From NCBI RefSeq assembly GCF_001189235.2, contig NZ_LFIP02000001.1, positions 868,001-932,000 on the forward strand: a stretch of DNA of 64,000 nt, written 5' to 3'. The notes beneath the pieces are model-generated. The model saw only the letters and a program-made list of their open reading frames with translations, made no database searches and was not told the origin of the DNA. The position numbers and the translations under genes are program-made. Below, one piece after another: positions 45,325 through 57,611 of the stretch (position 1 is the stretch's first letter; the number at the start of each line of letters is the position of its first letter). Source of the DNA: Bradyrhizobium embrapense (lineage in GTDB: Bacteria > Pseudomonadota > Alphaproteobacteria > Rhizobiales > Xanthobacteraceae).

Positions 45325-46919
45325 TGTCCGAGATCGTCGCACGGATTGTTGCCACGCTCGCGCCGGGCGGACGGCGTGCGCTGCGCCCGATGCTTGGCGC
45401 TGGCGCCGCCGGGCTGCTGCTGGCGAGTTGCGCCGTCGGGCCGAATTTCGTGCCGCCGCCTGCCCCCGACGTCGATCGCTACACACCCGAGAAGCTAGCT
45501 TCCCCCAGCACGAGCCCGGGCGGCCCCAGCGTGCCCAAGCAGCACTTCGTCACCGGAGAGGACGTGTCGCTGCGGTGGTGGACGGCATTCCGCTCGAAGC
45601 CGCTCGACGAATTGATCAAGATGTCGGTCGAGCACAACCCGTCCTTGCAGGCGGCAGAGGCATCGATCAGGATCGCGCAGTACAACGCGCTGGCCCAGCG
45701 CGGGCTGTTCTTCCCGCAGATCGGCGCAAACTACACGCCGTCCCAGCAGCAAATCTCCGGCGCATCGGGTTCGGGCCCGGGTGGCCAGTCTCCGTCGGTA
45801 TTCTCGCTCCATACCGCGCAACTGAATGTCAGCTTCGTGCCTGATATCTGGGGCCAGAACATTCGTGCGGTCGAGAGCCTCGATGCGATCTCCGAGCAGC
45901 AATTGTTCCAGCTGGAAGCGGCCTATCTCACCCTGACGGCCAACGTCGTCACCGCGGCGATCCAGGAAGCATCGCTGCGCGGCCAGATTGCCGCGATCCA
46001 GCGCGTCGTGAAGATCGAACGCGGCATTCTGGAGATCGTGAAGAACCAGTTCAACGCGGGCGGCGCCGCCCAGGTCGACGTGCTGGCGCAGGAGGCCGCG
46101 CTGGCCCAGTCCGAGCAACTGCTGCCGCCGCTCGAAAAGCAGCTCGCGGTTCAGCGTGACCTGCTGACGTCGCTGGCCGGGCAATTCTCGGCGGATGAAA
46201 TCCTGCAGAAGTTCACGCTCGACCGCCTGGCGCTTCCCGCGCACCTGCCGGTGAGCCTGCCGAGCAAGATGATCGCCCAGCGTCCGGACGTCAGGGCCGC
46301 GGAGGCGCTGCTGCACTCGGCGAATGCCCAGGTCGGCGTGTCGATCGCGGCACGGCTGCCCAACATCACGATCACCGGCAATGCCGGCGCCGCCGGCTTC
46401 AGCCTCGCCGAACTGTTCACGCCGGGAACCAGCTTCTACGTCATCGCCGCGAGCGCGACCCAGCCGCTGTTCGATGGCCTGACGCTCTACCACAAGCAGA
46501 AGGCCGCGGAGGCCGCGGTGGACCAGGCGGATGCGCTCTATCGCCAGGCTGTCGTCACGGCGATGCAGAACGTCGCCGACGCCTTGCGCAGCCTGCAGGC
46601 CGACGCGCGCGCCTTGCAGGCTGCGGTCAAGGCCGAGCTCGCCGCCAAAGCCAGCCTCGACATCATTCAGAAGCAGCTTGCGCTCGGGCAGGTCAATCAG
46701 GTGGTCGTGCTCAATGCCCAGCAGGTCTATCTGACAGCCGCAGTGGTCCGCGTGCAGGCCCAGGCGACGCGCCTCTCGGACAGCGCCGCGCTTTTCATGG
46801 CGCTTGGTGGCGGGTGGCCGGCGAACTGCACGTCCGACGACTGGCGCAAATGTGCCCTGGAGGATTTGCCCGTCGCCGCCCCGCAGCAGGTCAGCGAAAA
46901 CAGGCCTGCGGCCCGCTGA
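45324..46919 (+). CDS. Outer-membrane efflux lipoprotein (NodT/OprM family)
   Basis: A 531-residue outer-membrane channel. The lipobox LLASC places lipid at Cys36, followed by AVGPNFVPP, the usual start of NodT-family proteins. Two TolC-type repeats follow, with long helices rich in Ala/Gln/Leu, including QRPDVRAAEALLHSANAQVG, a family hallmark. It forms the exit duct of the RND pump encoded just upstream; its ATG uses the last base of the pump's stop codon. The insert around residue 140 (QQQISGASGSGPGGQSPSVF) is Gly/Ser-rich. Confidence 0.93.
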   Translation: MSEIVARIVATLAPGGRRALRPMLGAGAAGLLLASCAVGPNFVPPPAPDVDRYTPEKLASPSTSPGGPSVPKQHFVTGEDVSLRWWTAFRSKPLDELIKMSVEHNPSLQAAEASIRIAQYNALAQRGLFFPQIGANYTPSQQQISGASGSGPGGQSPSVFSLHTAQLNVSFVPDIWGQNIRAVESLDAISEQQLFQLEAAYLTLTANVVTAAIQEASLRGQIAAIQRVVKIERGILEIVKNQFNAGGAAQVDVLAQEAALAQSEQLLPPLEKQLAVQRDLLTSLAGQFSADEILQKFTLDRLALPAHLPVSLPSKMIAQRPDVRAAEALLHSANAQVGVSIAARLPNITITGNAGAAGFSLAELFTPGTSFYVIAASATQPLFDGLTLYHKQKAAEAAVDQADALYRQAVVTAMQNVADALRSLQADARALQAAVKAELAAKASLDIIQKQLALGQVNQVVVLNAQQVYLTAAVVRVQAQATRLSDSAALFMALGGGWPANCTSDDWRKCALEDLPVAAPQQVSENRPAAR

Positions 46920-46958
46920 CACGCGCCATACGAGGCTTTCGACTGGAGGAACCGACGA

Positions 46959-47159
46959 ATGAAGAACATGCTCACCCTGGCGGCAATTCTGCTTGCACTC
47001 TCTGCGGGATCCGCGGCCGCACAAAGCGCGATCGGCGGTCCGAAAAAGTCAGGCAATCTCGGCGGACCCACCGAGCAGAAGAACCCGGTGGTCCGCACGA
47101 CGCAAGGTGCCGTACCGACGCCTCCGGCCTCGCCGCCCAAGCCATCGCCAAGGAAATAA
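46959..47159 (+). CDS. Small secreted protein, unknown function
   Basis: A 66-residue protein with a clear signal peptide (MKNMLTLAAILLALSAGSAAAQ, cleavage after about residue 21). The mature 45 residues are polar and rich in Gly, Pro, Lys and Thr (AIGGPKKSGNLGGPTEQKNP), with no cysteines, so it is probably unstructured. It starts 39 bases after the outer-membrane channel gene and has a strong ribosome-binding site (GGAGGA), so it may belong to the RND operon. I do not recognise a family. Confidence 0.7.
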   Translation: MKNMLTLAAILLALSAGSAAAQSAIGGPKKSGNLGGPTEQKNPVVRTTQGAVPTPPASPPKPSPRK

Positions 47160-47221
47160 CGGCGGGCTTCGCAATTGAATTGGCTTCCGGGATTCACGCT
47201 GATCGGTTCGATGAGACCCAT

Positions 47222-47554
47222 ATGAAAAATACAACGCGCCTGCTTCTCATCGCCACAGCCGGTGCCATGATTGCGTCGGTTGCCCGCGCAGCGCCCGTTC
47301 AGGTCACGCGGCTGTCGCCACGGGGCCCCGCAAGCATCGTTCAGGTACGGCTCGCGTGTGACCAGAACTGCAATTGCTGGCAGACGCGCTATCAGCAGCG
47401 AAGCTATCGCCGGAAGATCGACGATCGGGGGCGACAGGATCCGAATTACTGCCCGAGCGGAGGGCATTATAACGGCCACTACCGGACCGGACCGGCCACC
47501 GGGATGGGCTTCGAAAGCCGTGTGCCGGTACGGTCATTGCCGTTTCCGTTTTGA
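47222..47554 (+). CDS. Small secreted Cys-containing protein, unknown function
   Basis: A 110-residue protein with a signal peptide (MKNTTRLLLIATAGAMIASVARA, cleavage after about 23). The mature part has a cluster of cysteines (LACDQNCNCWQTRYQQRSYR and PNYCPSGGHYNGHY) with many Arg, Tyr and His. It might bind metal or form disulfides in the periplasm, which would fit its place just after a heavy-metal-type efflux operon; this is inference. The ribosome-binding site is weak. A longer upstream frame without homology was rejected. Confidence 0.65.
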   Translation: MKNTTRLLLIATAGAMIASVARAAPVQVTRLSPRGPASIVQVRLACDQNCNCWQTRYQQRSYRRKIDDRGRQDPNYCPSGGHYNGHYRTGPATGMGFESRVPVRSLPFPF

Positions 47555-47605
47555 TCGACGAAGCTTGCGCGATGATCGCCGAGCCTACGCGATCGGCGAA
47601 GGCGC

Positions 47606-47878
47606 CTACCAGATGACGACCGCGCAGAGCAGCGCCAACGGCACCGCGGCGCCGCCGATAACGACCCACCTGCGCATATCAGCGGGATCTCTGGAATACC
47701 TGAAGATCTGGACCGCGACGAAGAGGCAGACCGCGGCGCCGAGGATGATGCGAAACAAATCGGACGGTGTGTCGTAAGCCGACCAAATGGTTTCGTTTTG
47801 CGGGCTTGCGACGCGAGCGGTGATGACCACTACGAGGGTCAGAAACAACGTTCGCAGGATAAGACCGAGGAAACGCAT
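47606..47878 (-). CDS. Small membrane protein, unknown function
   Basis: A 90-residue protein with three hydrophobic segments (about 3-23, 42-58 and 70-90), linked by IWSAYDTPSDLF and FRYSRDPADMRRW. The first segment could also be an uncleaved signal. No family was recognised. It converges with the small secreted protein gene ending at 47554. The terminator at 47968-47998 insulates it from the TRAP binding-protein gene upstream on the same strand. Confidence 0.6.
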   Translation of the reverse strand: MRFLGLILRTLFLTLVVVITARVASPQNETIWSAYDTPSDLFRIILGAAVCLFVAVQIFRYSRDPADMRRWVVIGGAAVPLALLCAVVIW

Positions 47879-47967
47879 TTGGCGCCCTGATTCACGCTCC
47901 TGAACAACGTTAGCACGAATCTGGCCAAAAACTACTCATCTGCCCAGGCCCTCGCCAGTTGCGCACG

Positions 47968-47998
47968 AAAAACCCCAGAGCTTCGCCCCGGGGTTTTT
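47968..47998 (-). terminator. Intrinsic terminator of the first TRAP binding-protein gene
   Basis: AAAAACCCC (47968-47976) and GGGGTTTTT (47990-47998) form a 9-bp stem; on the minus strand the transcript ends GGGGUUUUU. It lies 24 bases after the stop at 48022. The A/U ends are symmetric, so it could work in both directions. Confidence 0.8.
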
Positions 47999-48021
47999 GC
48001 TTGCGCTCAAGGTTAGCGGTG

Positions 48022-49110
<1,089 letters not shown>

Positions 49111-49274
49111 TTTTTGAATCCTGCCCTGTGTGATTGTGTTGTCCGAGCGTCGACTGCTTTGCATTGTCGCGCTACGTTTCTTTGCCGCCATGACCGGTGA
49201 CCGATCACGCGACCGCCTTCGTGCCGAGGCTTCGGACGCGAGCATGGAACATCCCCTCGGCGAATTCCAGACGC

Positions 49275-49304
49275 AAAAAACCCGGCCTCCTTGCGGGGGC
49301 CGGG
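49275..49304 (-). terminator. Intrinsic terminator of the second TRAP binding-protein gene
   Basis: CCCGGCC (49281-49287) and GGCCGGG (49298-49304) form a GC stem; on the minus strand it is followed by six U (49280-49275). It lies 56 bases after the stop at 49360, so the two tandem binding-protein genes have separate transcript ends. Confidence 0.8.
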
Positions 49305-49359
49305 CTACTTAAGTCGAAGCTTCTGGCGCGTTCTCTGCTCGCGAACGCTCGAAGCGGGA

Positions 49360-50763
<1,404 letters not shown>

Positions 50764-50997
50764 TCAGCGCCGCGCCGTCTCCCGCGCCTTCTTGGCCTTG
50801 TCAGCCAAATGCCGCCCGCGCCGGATCCAGCTTTGCGCGGTGGTCTTGCTGACGCCGAACGTCTTGGCGATCGCGATGGCGGCCTCGCCGATCGAGTCGG
50901 ATTTCTTCGCAAGGTTGAACGCCATCCGGGAAGCCTCTTCGCGCTTCTCCCGCGTCAGATGCTTGCGGCGTTCCTTGTTTCCGTCGCGTGCTGCCAT
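50764..50997 (-). CDS. Small basic helix-turn-helix protein
   Basis: A 77-residue, very basic protein (MAARDGNKERRKHLTREKRE onward). Residues about 36-60 (SIGEAAIAIAKTFGVSKTTA then QSWIRRGRHL) fit a helix-turn-helix of the type found in resolvase/Hin or MerR-like small regulators. No sensing domain follows, so it may be a nucleoid-associated or simple DNA-binding protein. I chose the ATG at 50997; the much longer frame upstream has no plausible composition. It lies downstream of the ApbC gene on the same strand, 205 bp away. Confidence 0.65.
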   Translation of the reverse strand: MAARDGNKERRKHLTREKREEASRMAFNLAKKSDSIGEAAIAIAKTFGVSKTTAQSWIRRGRHLADKAKKARETARR

Positions 50998-51202
50998 GTC
51001 GCCGGTCGCCTCACGGCCCCTTCCCGCATTTCGGCTGCCCGTGCCCGCCTTCAATCGACGGAACGGTGGTACGATTCGGCCAGTACTGGACAAACATACA
51101 GGGCGGACGCGATTCAGCAATCGCCCAAGGGCATCAGGCCTGTGAAGAAGGCCGCCCGGATCCGGGCCTTTGAGGCCGATCGGCTCACCGGGACAACGGG
51201 GC

Positions 51203-52333
51203 TCAGGCGGCGGCGATGACGCCTTGCAGCTGCTCGCGGACCTTGCTGCCGATCGCGCGGTAGATCGCAGCATGCGGGCCGTCCGGTTCGCTCTCGACCA
51301 CCGGGTTGCCGGCATCGGAGGCGGTGCGGATCGCGATATGCAGGGGAATCTCGCCGAGGAACGGCACCCCGAGCTTCTCGGCCTCGTGGCGGGCGCCGCC
51401 ATGGCCGAAGATGTCCGAGCGCGTGCCGCAATGCGGGCACTGGAAATAGCTCATGTTCTCGACAATCCCGAGCACCGGCACATTGACCTTCTTGAACATC
51501 GCCAGTCCCCGCCGCGCATCGATCAGCGAGAGGTCCTGCGGCGTCGAGATGATGACGGCGCCCTTGAGCGGGACGTTCTGCGCCAGCGTGAGCTGGGCAT
51601 CGCCGGTGCCGGGCGGCATGTCGACGACCAGCACGTCGAGCGTGCCCCAAGCGACGTCGCGCAGCATCTGGGTGATTGCCGACATCACCATCGGCCCGCG
51701 CCAGATCATCGCGGTGTCCTCCTCGACGAGGAAGCCGATCGACATGATCGACAGGCCGAAGCGCTGCAGCGGGACCATCTTCTTGTCGTCGTTGAGCTGC
51801 GGCTTCTCGTGGATGCCGGTCAACCGCGGCACCGACGGGCCGTAGATGTCGGCATCGAGCAGCCCGACGCGCAGGCCGATGTCGCGCAGGCCGAGCGCGA
51901 GGTTGAGCGCCGTGGTCGACTTGCCGACCCCGCCCTTGCCGGAGGCAACCGCAATGACGGCGGAGACGCCGGGGATCTCGGCCTGGCGCGCCATCGGCGA
52001 TTGCGCACCGGGCGGGTGCGGATGACGGTGCGCGGACGCAGGCTGGACGCCGCCGGCCGGTCGCGGCGCCGGCGCCGCGCCGCCCGCCTTGCGTTCCGCG
52101 GTCAGCGCGATCATCGCGACGCTGACGCCGGGAATGGCGCGCACGGCGTTCTCGGCCTGCGCGCGCACGCTCTCCCAGGCGCGGGCTTCCGCAGCGTCGA
52201 CATTGATCGAAAAAAACACCTTGCCGTCGGTGACCGTGATCGCCGACAGCACATTGGCGTTGGTCAGGGCAGTGCCGCGCGGCGACATCACCTTGGCAAG
52301 ACAATCAAGAACCTGTTGCTGCGTCACGCTCAC
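51203..52333 (-). CDS. apbC: Mrp/ApbC iron-sulfur cluster carrier ATPase
   Basis: A 376-residue P-loop protein. An N-terminal MIP18/DUF59 domain (1-80, VTQQQVLDCLAKVMSPRG) is joined by a Pro/His-rich linker to the ATPase domain with the deviant P-loop SGKGGVGKST (131-140), DADIYGPSVPRL and VVDMPPGTGD. The cluster-binding pair is Cys299-x2-Cys302 (FQCPHCG). Family members carry 4Fe-4S clusters to apo-proteins as dimers. The gene is monocistronic as far as can be seen. Confidence 0.94.
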   Translation of the reverse strand: MSVTQQQVLDCLAKVMSPRGTALTNANVLSAITVTDGKVFFSINVDAAEARAWESVRAQAENAVRAIPGVSVAMIALTAERKAGGAAPAPRPAGGVQPASAHRHPHPPGAQSPMARQAEIPGVSAVIAVASGKGGVGKSTTALNLALGLRDIGLRVGLLDADIYGPSVPRLTGIHEKPQLNDDKKMVPLQRFGLSIMSIGFLVEEDTAMIWRGPMVMSAITQMLRDVAWGTLDVLVVDMPPGTGDAQLTLAQNVPLKGAVIISTPQDLSLIDARRGLAMFKKVNVPVLGIVENMSYFQCPHCGTRSDIFGHGGARHEAEKLGVPFLGEIPLHIAIRTASDAGNPVVESEPDGPHAAIYRAIGSKVREQLQGVIAAA

Positions 52334-52436
52334 CGCGCATCTCCTGGCTTTTCAAGCGGGGCGCGTCGGAAAACCCGCTTCACACTTTCCGGATCGCGCC
52401 CAGGAGACCTCACATAGAGCGTTGCAGCGCAAAAGG

Positions 52437-52874
52437 CTACCTCGCTCCGACGTCGTCCCGCCGCTCGGCCGGCGCTGCCGCGCCGCCTTCCTTGGCGGCC
52501 TCGTAGTTCAGCTCGATCATGACCCCGTTGGGGTCGTTGACGAAGATCTGCCAGAGATCGCCGCCGGGAACCTGGCGCGAGTCGAATTCCATGCCCTTGG
52601 ACTGCAGCCGCTGCCGCATCCCGTCAAAGCCCTGGCTGGCAAAGGCGACGTGATGGACGACGCCCGAGTCCGGCTTTTGTGCCTCGTCGGTCGCGGATAT
52701 ATCGACCAGATGCACGACCGCCTTGCCCTCGCTGTACATCCACGCACCGGGGAACGCGAAGTTCGGTCGCGCGCCCTTTTCCAGGCCCAGAATGTCCTCA
52801 TAGAACCGCACCGTGGCGGCGAGATTGCGGGTCCGGATATTGAAATGATCGAGCACACCGACGCTCATGCCCAT
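52437..52874 (-). CDS. VOC-family (glyoxalase fold) protein
   Basis: A 145-residue vicinal-oxygen-chelate protein: VLDHFNIRTRNLAATVRFYE with a ligand His at the start, ADGWxYS-like AWMYSEGKAVVHLVDI, then VVHHVAFASQGFDGMRQRL and FVNDPNGVMIELNY with ligand Glu. The ligand set suggests a metal-dependent isomerase, lyase or dioxygenase; the reaction is unknown. The start is the ATG at 52874, preceded by GGGAG. It is divergent from the dehydrogenase gene at 53079. The long open frame that continues upstream is an artefact of GC-rich antisense sequence. Confidence 0.87.
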   Translation of the reverse strand: MGMSVGVLDHFNIRTRNLAATVRFYEDILGLEKGARPNFAFPGAWMYSEGKAVVHLVDISATDEAQKPDSGVVHHVAFASQGFDGMRQRLQSKGMEFDSRQVPGGDLWQIFVNDPNGVMIELNYEAAKEGGAAAPAERRDDVGAR

Positions 52875-53078
52875 GCGAGACACTCCCTTTTTTGTGAAGT
52901 TCTTAGGTAGCCCGATCCTAGCACAAAACCGGGGTCTGCCATCCAACGAAGCCGTTGCCCTCCGCTGCGCAGGGGGTATGGTGCGGCTCCCTTCCATGGA
53001 CGAAAATGCCCTGCCCGCCGCGACGTTTTCCGGCGGTCCCAAGGGGCGATCACCACGGCAAATCACAAGGTAACAGAC

Positions 53079-53951
53079 ATGGCTAAAGTCGCTTTCCTCG
53101 GTCTCGGCGTAATGGGCTTCCCGATGGCGGGACACCTCGTGAAAAAGGGCGGCCATGAGGTCACCGTTTACAACCGGACCGCGGCGAAGGCGAAGGAATG
53201 GGCCGACAAGTTCGGCGGCAAGACGGCGCCAACGCCGAAGGCCGCGGCCGAAGGCCAGGATTTCGTGATGTGCTGCGTCGGCAACGACAACGACCTGCGC
53301 GCGGTCACGATCGGTCCCGACGGCGCCTTCGCCGGCATGAAGAAGGGCGCGACCTTCGTCGATCACACCACCGCCTCCGCCGAGGTCGCCCGCGAGCTCG
53401 ATGCCGCCGCGACCAAGGCCGGCTTCAAGTTCGTCGACGCGCCAGTGTCCGGCGGCCAGGCCGGCGCCGAGAACGGCGTGCTGACGGTGATGTGCGGCGG
53501 CAGCGAAGCCGCCTATGCGGGCGCCGAGCCTGTTATCACCAGCGCCTATGCGCGGATGTGCAAATTGCTCGGACCGGCGGGCGCCGGCCAGCTCACCAAG
53601 ATGGTCAACCAGATCTGCATCGCCGGCCTGGTTCAGGGCCTCTCGGAAGGCATCCACTTCGCCAAGAAGAGCGGCCTCGACGTCACCGCCGTGATCGAGA
53701 CCATCTCCAAGGGCGCCGCGCAGTCTTGGCAGATGGAGAACCGCTACAAGACCATGAACGAGGGCAAGTACGATTTCGGCTTCGCGGTCGAATGGATGCG
53801 CAAGGACCTCTCGATCGCGCTCGCCGAAGCCCGCCGCAACGGCGCCACCCTGCCCGCCACCGCGCTGGTCGACCAGTTCTATGCCGAGGTCGAGAAGATG
53901 GGCGGCAAGCGCTGGGATACGTCGAGCCTGCTGGCGCGGCTGCAGCGCTGA
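53079..53951 (+). CDS. 3-hydroxyisobutyrate-dehydrogenase-family oxidoreductase
   Basis: A 290-residue beta-hydroxyacid dehydrogenase. It has the dinucleotide site FLGLGVMGFPMAGHL (GxGxxG at 8-13), with Asn-Arg-Thr after the second strand (NADP(H) more likely), the substrate loop DAPVSGGQAGAENG, and the catalytic Lys174 in GQLTKMVNQICIAG. Family members oxidise 3-hydroxyisobutyrate, tartronate semialdehyde, 6-phosphogluconate or 4-hydroxybutyrate relatives. The KMVNQ and KKSGLD patterns fit the 3-hydroxyisobutyrate or succinic-semialdehyde/glyoxylate reductase groups; I cannot choose. It stands alone and is followed by a strong hairpin. Confidence 0.9.
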   Translation: MAKVAFLGLGVMGFPMAGHLVKKGGHEVTVYNRTAAKAKEWADKFGGKTAPTPKAAAEGQDFVMCCVGNDNDLRAVTIGPDGAFAGMKKGATFVDHTTASAEVARELDAAATKAGFKFVDAPVSGGQAGAENGVLTVMCGGSEAAYAGAEPVITSAYARMCKLLGPAGAGQLTKMVNQICIAGLVQGLSEGIHFAKKSGLDVTAVIETISKGAAQSWQMENRYKTMNEGKYDFGFAVEWMRKDLSIALAEARRNGATLPATALVDQFYAEVEKMGGKRWDTSSLLARLQR

Positions 53952-53969
53952 CGCGCGCCCGAATACGGC

Positions 53970-53999
53970 GATGGTGACCCGCGCCGGCGGGTCACCATC
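53970..53999 (+). terminator. Strong hairpin after the dehydrogenase gene
   Basis: GATGGTGACCCGC (53970-53982) and GCGGGTCACCATC (53987-53999) form a perfect 13-bp stem with loop GCCG, starting 18 bases after the stop codon. There is no U-run after it. It may end transcription with Rho or protect the mRNA 3' end. Confidence 0.55.
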
Positions 54000-54640
54000 C
54001 ATGCAGCGTCCTCACGCGAAGGAGAATTCGCCCTCTGGAGGTGCGCGCTGCCAAAATATCGAAAACAACCCCATGCACAGTAGCCGACCGGCCGCCGGCA
54101 TTCGATTTGACGACTTGACACGTCGGGCAACTCAGGGGCACACTTCCATTATTCCGAAATGCTGGAGCCTTCCTCGCCTTGCATCTGATGGCTCTTCAGC
54201 GGTCATTGCGCCCGAAACTCCTCACCCGCGATTGAAATTGCACCGGCTCGCCGTAGCGAAGGATCGCGCGCGCGTGGCCAAACCGGAATTGCGGTGGCCA
54301 CCGTCACCGCAATTCCCTAAGGCAATTAGGTTGCCGACGTTACCGCCATCATCTCGCGATCGGCTGCGCGCCGGTCGGAAAGCCCGATCTCGAGCGCACC
54401 GTATATCTGCGCGGCATGCCACTCGGTGCGGTTCCGCTCGCGATCCTGGGGCTGCCGCGAGACTGCTTCTGGTGCGATGGTGAGGTCATTTGCGCGACGG
54501 CGCAGCCCCCGGGCCAAAAGTTAATTTAACTCCCCGTTTACGCTTTTCCTTAGCTCTTTAAGTCATCGCTTAATGATTTGGCGTCACAGATAGACAATGC
54601 AAAAGGCCCGCGCGGTTCGCTGGCAGGATTTGTGTTGTTT
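54000..54640. other. Long intergenic region, no gene supported
   Basis: I found no ORF that I would defend in these 641 bases. Short frames exist on both strands, the longest minus one at about 54326-54517 (63 codons), but they lack good starts and recognisable domains. The last 100 bases (AT-rich, GTTAATTTAACTCC near 54521) probably contain the promoter of the kinase gene at 54641. The region may also hold decayed coding sequence. Confidence 0.4.
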
Positions 54641-56242
<1,602 letters not shown>

Positions 56243-56245
<3 letters not shown>

Positions 56246-56285
56246 AGCATGTCGCGGACAAGCGTGACGCGGTTTTCGTTGCCAA
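56243..56285. repeat. Diverged GAGCATG-type repeat at a stop codon
   Basis: TAGAGCATGTCGCGGACAAG then CGTGACGCGGTTTTC aligns with the repeat at 7226-7276 (TAGAGCATGATCCGGAAAAG, TGTGAAGCGGTTTTC). The right arm is lost. As in the other copy, the first bases are the stop codon of the preceding gene. Confidence 0.55.
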
Positions 56286-56399
56286 TAGACGCCGGGCGTT
56301 CGCGCCGGGACCACACTCGCGACAAAAAGCCCGGGCGTGATGGTGCATCCGGATTCGACCGGCTTGCACTGGCGAGTGAAACGGTTCAACAGTCGAAGA

Positions 56400-56603
56400 A
56401 TGAGCTCAGAAACGCCGTGTATCGCAGTCTGCATGATCGACCCCAGGACGAAGCTCTGCTTCGGCTGTGGTCGCACGCTCCCGGAGATCGCGCGCTGGCA
56501 CAAGATGGACCGCGCGGAGCGGCTGTCGGTCATGGCGACGCTGCCGGCGCGGATGAACGAGGCCGGGCTCGAGCGCATGGAGCCGCGTCCGAAGCGCGCG
56601 TGA
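56400..56603 (+). CDS. DUF1289 protein
   Basis: A 67-residue protein with the DUF1289 pattern: TPCIAVCMIDPRTKLCFGCG with four cysteines (Cys7, 11, 20, 23), followed by RTLPEIARWHKMDRAERLSV. The cysteine arrangement suggests a small metal-binding site (zinc or iron). The family's role is unknown. I chose the ATG at 56400; the earlier ATG (56337) adds 21 residues that are not part of the family. It lies 25 bp before a protease gene on the same strand. Confidence 0.87.
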   Translation: MSSETPCIAVCMIDPRTKLCFGCGRTLPEIARWHKMDRAERLSVMATLPARMNEAGLERMEPRPKRA

Positions 56604-56628
56604 ACTCCGCCGCGACCGGAGCCACACC

Positions 56629-57213
56629 GTGACCCGCATCCTCCTTGTCATCCTGCTCTTGATGGCAACGGCCGGCGCCGTCGTCGCCTATGGCGATCCC
56701 GATCAGATCGCGCTCGCCAGGCAGAACCTGACCCAGATATTCGGCCGCAGCATCGCCACACCGGCCGCGGCGCCCGCTCCCGCGGTGCAGATTGTGCGCA
56801 GCCAGGGCGGCGAGTTCGCGTTCCGGGCCAAGATCAACGGCGTCAGCGCGCCGATGGTGATCGACACCGGCGCGACCTCGGTGGTGCTGACCTGGGAAAC
56901 CGCCAAGGCGATCGGGCTGCCGACCGACATGCTCGAATACAATGTCGACCTGGAGACCGCCGGCGGTCACACCAAGGCAGCGCGGCTGACGCTCGATCGC
57001 CTCGCGGTCGGCAAGCTCGTAGAGAAATCGGTGCCTGCGCTGGTGGTGCAACGCGGGCAGATGAAGACCAACCTGCTCGGCATGAGCTTCCTCGACCGGC
57101 TCGAAAGCTGGGGAGTTCGTTCCGATACGCTGAGCCTGACCGGATATCCCGACGTCACCGGCAGCATCAACACCTCGGCCCGTCACCGTCGCCCGCGCAC
57201 GGTCGTCGACTAG
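56629..57213 (+). CDS. Retropepsin-like aspartic protease (TIGR02281 type)
   Basis: A 194-residue protein with one N-terminal membrane segment or signal anchor (MTRILLVILLLMATAGAVVA) and a single-lobe aspartic protease domain. The catalytic motif is MVIDTGATSVVLTW (Asp79-Thr-Gly), and a second hallmark, LLGMSFLDRLESW, follows near the C-terminus. Such clan AA proteins work as dimers, here on the periplasmic side. The substrate is unknown. Its stop codon shares the bases CTAG with the convergent catC stop. Confidence 0.88.
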   Translation: MTRILLVILLLMATAGAVVAYGDPDQIALARQNLTQIFGRSIATPAAAPAPAVQIVRSQGGEFAFRAKINGVSAPMVIDTGATSVVLTWETAKAIGLPTDMLEYNVDLETAGGHTKAARLTLDRLAVGKLVEKSVPALVVQRGQMKTNLLGMSFLDRLESWGVRSDTLSLTGYPDVTGSINTSARHRRPRTVVD

Positions 57214-57500
57214 CGATCGTCGTCGTGGATCGACGACGGGTGTCGGCATAGCGGCGTGACCTTTATCTCCATGAACGGAAACAGCGGCAGGCTCGACAGG
57301 ATATCGTGCAATTCCTGCGCGCCAGACACGTCGAAGATGCTGATATTGGCGTAGCGTCCGGCCACTCGCCACAGATGGCGCCAGGCCCCCGTGCGCTGCA
57401 GCTCCATGGCACGGGCGCGTTCGGCCGCCTTCAGCGCATCGACCTTTTCGGCCGGGAGATCGTGCGGGATCCGCACGTCCATTTCGACGTGAAACAGCAT
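57210..57500 (-). CDS. catC: Muconolactone delta-isomerase
   Basis: A 96-residue enzyme of the catechol branch of the 3-oxoadipate pathway; it turns muconolactone into 3-oxoadipate enol-lactone. The family features are MLFHVEMDVRIPHDLPAEKV at the start, then WRHLWRVAGRYANISIFDV and LPLFPFMEIKVTPLCRHPS. The length is standard. It lies 111 bp after the hydroxylase gene on the minus strand, with an 11-bp-stem hairpin between them. It is therefore split from catB, which is on the opposite strand of the same cluster. The stop overlaps that of the convergent protease gene. Confidence 0.95.
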   Translation of the reverse strand: MLFHVEMDVRIPHDLPAEKVDALKAAERARAMELQRTGAWRHLWRVAGRYANISIFDVSGAQELHDILSSLPLFPFMEIKVTPLCRHPSSIHDDDR

Positions 57501-57550
57501 GATGATCAACTCTCTCTGCAAGCGATGAAGCGGTAGCGCGAAAACGGAAT

Positions 57551-57578
57551 GGAGCCGCCGCACGATCGCGGCGGCTCC
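57551..57578 (-). terminator. Hairpin between the hydroxylase gene and catC
   Basis: GGAGCCGCCGC (57551-57561) and GCGGCGGCTCC (57568-57578) form a perfect 11-bp stem with loop ACGATC. It lies 34 bases after the hydroxylase stop, followed on the minus strand by the modest T-rich run CCGTTTTCG. It could partly end transcription and lower catC expression, or stabilise the hydroxylase mRNA. Confidence 0.5.
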
Positions 57579-57611
57579 AATGCTCTGTCTAGCAGATCGC
57601 CAGACGTGTGG

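Noticed and set aside
52437..54002. A 521-codon frame containing the VOC protein at its end
   Set aside because: Only the last 145 codons match a protein family. The rest is antisense to the dehydrogenase gene at 53079-53951.
54326..54517. Minus-strand frame of 63 codons in the long intergenic region
   Set aside because: There is no good start or ribosome-binding site, no hydrophobic or domain pattern, and other frames of similar length overlap it.
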